Assembly: GCA_963210315.1 (NCBI GenBank)
Contig: OY723244.1
Span: 1,302,001 to 1,366,000 of the forward strand
Length of the DNA stretch: 64,000 bases
Direction of reading: 5' to 3'
Origin: Rhynchopus euleeides
Lineage: Eukaryota; Euglenozoa; Diplonemea; Diplonemida; Diplonemidae
Shown here one piece after another: positions 60,562 to 64,000 of the stretch. The position numbers and the translations under genes are program-made. The notes under the pieces were generated by a model. That model was given only the letters and a program-made list of their open reading frames with translations, was not told where the DNA came from and did not search any database. Positions within the stretch are counted from its first letter, which is position 1, and each line of letters starts with the position of its first letter.

Positions 60562-61010
60562 TCGCCGACCTCCGGCCGGTTCCCGGTCAAGCTAAGGGTT
60601 GACGGCTGCATCACCCGGACGCTCCCGCTCGCCCTTCCGTCGTCGCATGATCTAGACGCCTTGCTGTACTGGTCGACGCGATGCGTGTGGTCGTCGTGCA
60701 CTTCCGGGGTCTCCTGGCAGTTCCCGCTCGACTGGGCGGGAGCGGGGTCTTTTGCAGATTGGTTTTGGCAGCGGGTGGAGGACAAGGGGGTGGGAACCAA
60801 CGCCACGTCCTGTGTGCGGGTCGTGAGTGGGACCATGTTGCGAGCCGAAGTCGCGGAGGTGTAGCGCGTCGGGTGTGGTGTTGTGGTGTGTGGTCGGAGC
60901 GTTGGTATGCACGTTTTTTGTTTACATAGATGTACCGCCCTTGGAAAAAAAAGGGGGAAAAGGGCGGGAAAAAAATCGGTCAAAAATGGCGTTTCGCCCG
61001 TGAAACTTTT
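60373..61010. other. Single-copy DNA right of the 51-bp array
   Basis: This holds the 3' tail of the giant sense frame (to 60561), then GC-rich sequence with no recognised gene. Short ORFs on both strands (up to 147 codons on the minus strand at 60540-60983) have no recognisable motif and overlap one another. A purine-rich run with one interrupting C lies at about 60943-60975. Confidence 0.5.
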
Positions 61011-61014
61011 CCTT

Positions 61015-61070
61015 AGCCCCTGAAACGCCCTTGAAACGCCCCTGGAAAAAAAAAGGGCGTTTCAGGGGCT
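61015..61070. repeat. 16-bp perfect inverted repeat
   Basis: AGCCCCTGAAACGCCC at 61015-61030 and its exact reverse complement at 61055-61070, with a 24-nt spacer that includes a run of A. Direct partial copies of the right arm (GGGCGTTTCAGGGGCTCCT at 61099-61117) and of GGGGCGCCTCA (61087-61097 and 61120-61130) follow, so the 61.0-61.13 kb stretch is built from shuffled short repeats. Confidence 0.8.
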
Positions 61071-61253
61071 CCTGAAGGGCTCCTGAGGGGCGCCTCAGGG
61101 GCGTTTCAGGGGCTCCTCAGGGGCGCCTCAGCCAAAAAAAAACACAAGTCGTAGGGGGGCCCAACACCCCATATTCCCCCTTGTAGGACCAAAAAGTGCA
61201 CGAAAGGGGTTAAAACGGCGTAATTCGTTGATTTTTTGCATTTCCCTGCATTT

Positions 61254-61281
61254 CCCAGCCAAAAATCGATTTTTGGCTGGG
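61254..61281. repeat. 28-bp perfect palindrome
   Basis: CCCAGCCAAAAATC is followed directly by its exact reverse complement, with no spacer. In DNA this could extrude as a cruciform or bind a dimeric factor; in RNA it would make a strong stem with little room for a loop. No protein gene overlaps it convincingly. Confidence 0.85.
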
Positions 61282-61308
61282 CGAGGACAATGCGAAAATC
61301 GCGAAAAA

Positions 61309-61332
61309 TGTGAAAAAATCGGATTTTTCACA
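61309..61332. repeat. Near-perfect 24-bp palindrome
   Basis: TGTGAAAAAATC at 61309-61320 faces GGATTTTTCACA at 61321-61332, complementary apart from a slip in the A/T run. It lies 27 bp after the 28-bp palindrome. Confidence 0.65.
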
Positions 61333-61340
61333 GAGGCTCA

Positions 61341-61393
61341 AAAACGTGTTTCTGGGTGCAAAATAGGCCCAGAAACAGGTTTCTCGACGTTTT
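61341..61393. repeat. Nested inverted repeat (potential two-step hairpin)
   Basis: The inner arms are GTTTCTGGG (61348-61356) and CCCAGAAAC (61368-61376), perfectly complementary with an 11-nt loop. The outer arms are AAAACGT (61341-61347) and ACGTTTT (61387-61393). Together they could fold into one interrupted stem. Confidence 0.65.
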
Positions 61394-61462
61394 TGGGTGA
61401 CTTTTCGGTGGTGTCGTCTTTTTGCGGCCAAAATTTATCGATTTCCTAAGGATTCTGCATCT

Positions 61463-61644
61463 GTGAGTAATGAGAGCCGGAAAGGCAGAAGACGCCTTGG
61501 CGGCCGTACTCAGAACCTCCACTGAACAGCCCATTCCCCTGACCCCAGCCCTGGCCCCGCCCTCTGCCCCCACCCCCATGCAAGCTCATGCACCCATCGC
61601 ATTGCTGCCTTGTTGCCTTGATTTTCGCTGCTTTTCTTTTTCAG
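61463..61644 (+). other. Candidate intron 1 of a possible spliced transcript
   Basis: A consensus donor GTGAGTAA starts at 61463. A pyrimidine-rich tract ending TTTTCTTTTTCAG closes at 61644. The length is 182 bp. The signals are good individually, but no protein frame is known to cross them, so this may be a noncoding transcript or chance. Confidence 0.3.
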
Positions 61645-61758
61645 AATTGTAAAATAAAACCTACCTCTGCTACCAGGGGGGATAAAATCCAACTTGCTGC
61701 CTTCACGTGGCGCCCCCTGTGATTACCCTCCTCCGAGGGGAAACTAAAGCAAGCTCTG

Positions 61759-61991
61759 GTAACTCTTTTTCCGCTGTGTGCCCTGTTTCATATATGCGGA
61801 GGGGCCCTTTCTGCACGGCTTTGGTTTTATTGATGTTGTGGTGTGCGTGGTTTATTTTCCCTTTTTTTGTTGTTTTCGCAGCATTTTATGCTGTCGGGTG
61901 AGCTTCCGCCCCATGGGAGGCGCTCCTTCCGGCTTGCGCTGCCCACCCATCCCACCCCCGTCCCCTTCCCACATTCTTTCTTTTCTTTTAG
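61759..61991 (+). other. Candidate introns 2 (61759-61881) and 3 (61898-61991) with a 16-bp micro-exon
   Basis: Donor GTAACT at 61759 pairs with acceptor TTTTTGTTGTTTTCGCAG ending at 61881. After 16 bp, donor GTGAGC at 61898 pairs with acceptor TTCTTTTCTTTTAG ending at 61991. Splicing intron 3 would give the short frame MLSGETSSQWLFGLTRFPAS and 11 further residues, ending at TGA. The micro-exon is unusually short, so intron 2 or intron 3 alone may be real. No homology is recognised. Confidence 0.25.
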
Positions 61992-62185
61992 GGGAGACGT
62001 CCTCGCAGTGGCTGTTTGGCCTGACGCGATTCCCCGCCTCAAAGCAGACCCACCTGGCAGCTACTCAAGGCACATGAGGAGTGAGAGGCGTCAACGGGCG
62101 CAACGCCCCTCCCTGCGGTCCGGCTTCCGCCACGTGGCTGACTCAAAGCAGCGAAGTGACCAACGGGAGCGACATGAAAAAAAAA

Positions 62186-62191
62186 AATAAA
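62186..62191 (+). terminator. Candidate polyadenylation signal AATAAA
   Basis: AATAAA follows a run of eleven A at the end of the possible spliced transcript. The A run could equally be the genomic trace of a poly(A) tail from a retroposed RNA. A second AATAAA lies at 61653-61658. Confidence 0.3.
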
Positions 62192-63491
62192 CATTCAAGA
62201 CGGAGTGCTTTTTTGCCGAAAGTTTAGGTGACCCGATGATGGGGATGCAGCACCCCGAGGGTCTTACCTACCGGGCGGTTGGGGGGCGGTGGGGCAGGGC
62301 AACTTTGGGTGCAGATTTACGTACACAAAGCGGCGTGAGACTGTGCATGTCAGCGGCCTTGCGTGGTGGCCCCCCTAGGTGACTATGTTCGGATGTCTGG
62401 GAATGGAATGAAAACCCCCATATGGCTGCCTGCGCCCTTGTGGAATTAGAGGTGGTCGGGAATCGGTCGGAAACCAGTACTCCTGCTGGCGCTCGTCGTG
62501 TGTGTGGAGCATCTGTAGACGCCCGGCAACTCAGCCATCTTGCCCCCGCGCAAGCTCTGCCTGGCCGTGGAAGAGGATGACACACGGTCTGAATCTGGAC
62601 TCTCTCTCGTGGTGGCACCGAATAACTGTGACTCTAGGTGACTCCACATAAACACACTCCCACTGGTCTGTGGCAAAGGGAGAATGACTACATGCCTTGA
62701 GAGAGAGACCTCCGGCCTGAAAGGACAAGCATGAAAAGCCGGAATAGATCAGATAGAGTACAGACTCAGGTGCACGAACCGATCCTTCGGCAGCTACCTG
62801 CTTGGTTTGCTGGTGTATGGTTGAGCGCTGCTTGTGTACGTAAATTTTGCTTATATGAACACTCCGCCTTCACCGAAGGTGAAGAAACCCAATTCCCAAC
62901 ACGAGCGGTGTGGCACCCCCTTGGTGTCGCGTCCCTTTGGACATCGACCCCAGAGGTAACCCGCAGGTTGTTGTTTCTTCAAAGAAACACGTCGATTCTG
63001 TCCCCCACAGCACAGTACTTGCTGCTTGCCCACGATTTCCACATTTTAAAAATTCGAACCAAATGAAGGTGGTCCAACACTTAGCACGTCCTTGCCGCTG
63101 TCGGAGGCCGTCGAGGTGACCCGGAAAAGAAGGACCGCCCGCCCGTTGAGCACTTTCCACGTCGTTTGAGGTGTGGAAGCTCGAGTGATGCCTGCTCGTT
63201 GTTACCGGTCCACGTCATTTCAGGTCGATCCGTCGAAGTCCACCAGTCCCGTGCGCCGCGGTACCGTCCGGTCATATCCACTTCGGCGGTCAGACGCGCG
63301 TCCTCCGCCCATAGCACCACCCCTCGCATCCCCGCTCCGCCTTGTGTTCCTACCACGCGGATAGCCGAAGTGGTGCTGATGCTGCCCTCCGGTGAGCAGC
63401 GTGTCCTGCAATTTCCTTCGTTCGCGTATGCAATCACAATTACACGGGGTTGTAATTAAATTCACCATCCGACAGGACACGGCACAGAACT
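62192..63491. other. Single-copy stretch without a recognised gene
   Basis: This is mixed-composition DNA with several overlapping ORFs of 60-118 codons on both strands. The longest with an ATG on the plus strand, 62731-63066 (111 codons, begins MKSRNRSDRVQTQVHE), shows no motif I recognise. The last few hundred bases probably contain the promoter and 5' leader of the gene starting at 63492. A 7-bp inverted repeat AATTACA / TGTAATT sits at 63438-63444 and 63451-63457, about 35 bp before that start. Confidence 0.5.
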
Positions 63492-64000
63492 ATGCCGCCG
63501 GCGGGCAAGAGAACCTCGAGCAGCCAGGGGCAGCGACCAGCCAATTCCCGCGATAATAAGCGTGCGAGATCGACAGTCGTTGCGAGTGCTCCCGCGGCTT
63601 CGACAGCACCAAAACCTGCGGAACCGACAACGCCGACTGCGACGAAGGCAGCAGCCAAGAAGCCCGGTCAGAAGCCAGCGGGGAAGAAGGCCACGTCGGT
63701 GGCTGTCCCGGCGCGCCAGCTGTCGCAAGAGCTAGAGAAGAGCCCTGCGAAGAATACGCGGTCGCATAAGGCGAATGTGACCCCGGCCTTCGTGTGGAAG
63801 GAGCACCGCGCCGCCCTGGAGAAGATGGGGTACACCCTCTGCACAGTGCGGGAAATCACCGCAAAGCCGATGCGCGACATCCTGATCGCAGCAGGCTATG
63901 ATCTAGGGTATGGCAAGTTTTGCGGGACCAGCGTGTACCGTAATATTGCACAGCTGGGCCAGCAAAAAAAATCGCATTGTCTCGACCTGCCCCTGACCAA
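63492..64000 (+). CDS. Unrecognised protein with Ala/Lys/Pro-rich N-terminus (partial, runs off the right edge)
   Basis: The ATG at 63492 is the first after an in-frame TAA at 63453-63455, and the frame stays open for 169 codons to the window end. Residues 1 to about 95 are low-complexity and basic, rich in Ala, Lys, Pro, Ser and Thr (NKRARS, KKPGQKPAGKK). They are probably disordered, with nuclear-localisation-like clusters, reminiscent in composition of histone H1 tails or other chromatin proteins. From about residue 99 the sequence becomes globular: FVWKEHRAALEKMGYTL, then REITAKPMRDILIAAGYD and YGKFCGTSVYRNIAQLG. I do not recognise this part. The C-terminus is outside the window, and an intron further on cannot be excluded. 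Antisense ORFs overlapping it are weaker. A nuclear or DNA-associated role is inference from composition only. Confidence 0.6.
   Translation, partial: MPPAGKRTSSSQGQRPANSRDNKRARSTVVASAPAASTAPKPAEPTTPTATKAAAKKPGQKPAGKKATSVAVPARQLSQELEKSPAKNTRSHKANVTPAFVWKEHRAALEKMGYTLCTVREITAKPMRDILIAAGYDLGYGKFCGTSVYRNIAQLGQQKKSHCLDLPLT

Noticed and set aside
17187-60267. Three antisense frames of 8063, 12,582 and 14,294 codons over the 51-bp array
   Set aside because: They are open only because the unit is 17 codons long and lacks stop complements. They overlap each other and the sense frame, and no independent coding signal favours any of them.
17404-60372. CRISPR array
   Set aside because: There are no unique spacers between repeats; units are contiguous and near-identical, and the context is eukaryotic.
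62268-62728. Minus-strand ORFs of 65-116 codons
   Set aside because: They overlap in different frames and show no recognisable motif, start context or codon pattern that would separate them from chance.
63035-63115. tRNA on the minus strand (B-box-like GGTTCGAAT)
   Set aside because: The bases around the loop do not form a T-arm and no acceptor stem or A-box is found at the right distance.
63081-63880. Minus-strand ORFs overlapping the right-edge gene
   Set aside because: They are shadows of the Ala/Lys/Pro-rich coding sequence or of its GC-rich leader, with low-complexity Arg/Cys/Ser content.

Overview
The window looks like a repeat-dominated stretch of a nuclear eukaryotic genome. Three things suggest this: a ubiquitin-specific protease domain at the left edge, GT/AG-type splice signals with pyrimidine tracts and AATAAA sites near 61.5-62.2 kb, and about 57 kb of satellite DNA. 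No bacterial features such as operons, Shine-Dalgarno spacing or CRISPR were seen. A microbial eukaryote (alga, stramenopile or similar protist) is a guess; nothing here fixes the lineage.

Layout. 1-2200: an open reading frame running in from the left edge, with an intact-looking reverse transcriptase core, a Ser/Pro-rich linker and the front part of a USP-type deubiquitinase. 2201-2400: 200 N. 2401-16839: about 466 copies of a 31-bp unit. 16840-17403: short T-rich, then mixed, single-copy spacer. 17404-59223: exactly 820 registers of a 51-bp unit. 59224-60372: 22 registers (plus a partial) of a diverged 51-bp subfamily that decays into unique sequence. 60373-63491: single-copy DNA with several inverted repeats, a possible spliced transcript and no recognisable protein gene. 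63492-64000: the start of an unrecognised protein with an Ala/Lys/Pro-rich N-terminus, running off the right edge.

The 51-bp unit is 17 codons long and lacks stops in one sense frame and in all three antisense frames, so ORFs of 24-43 kb exist on both strands. The sense frame gives a 14,417-residue ORF from an ATG at 17308, with short unique ends. Because the antisense frames are as open, ORF length alone does not show that it is a gene. I list it at low confidence.

The most interesting points are: (1) the fusion of a retroelement-type reverse transcriptase with a USP deubiquitinase; (2) the perfect 51-bp register over 43 kb, with nested higher-order repeats whose marker units are always whole multiples of 51 bp apart; (3) the finding that the commonest unit variants of that array are CpG to TpG/CpA transitions; (4) the confinement of all visible indels in the 31-bp array to the first 1.1 kb beside the assembly gap. 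I see no sign that the genes of the window work together. The arrays separate two unrelated edge genes.
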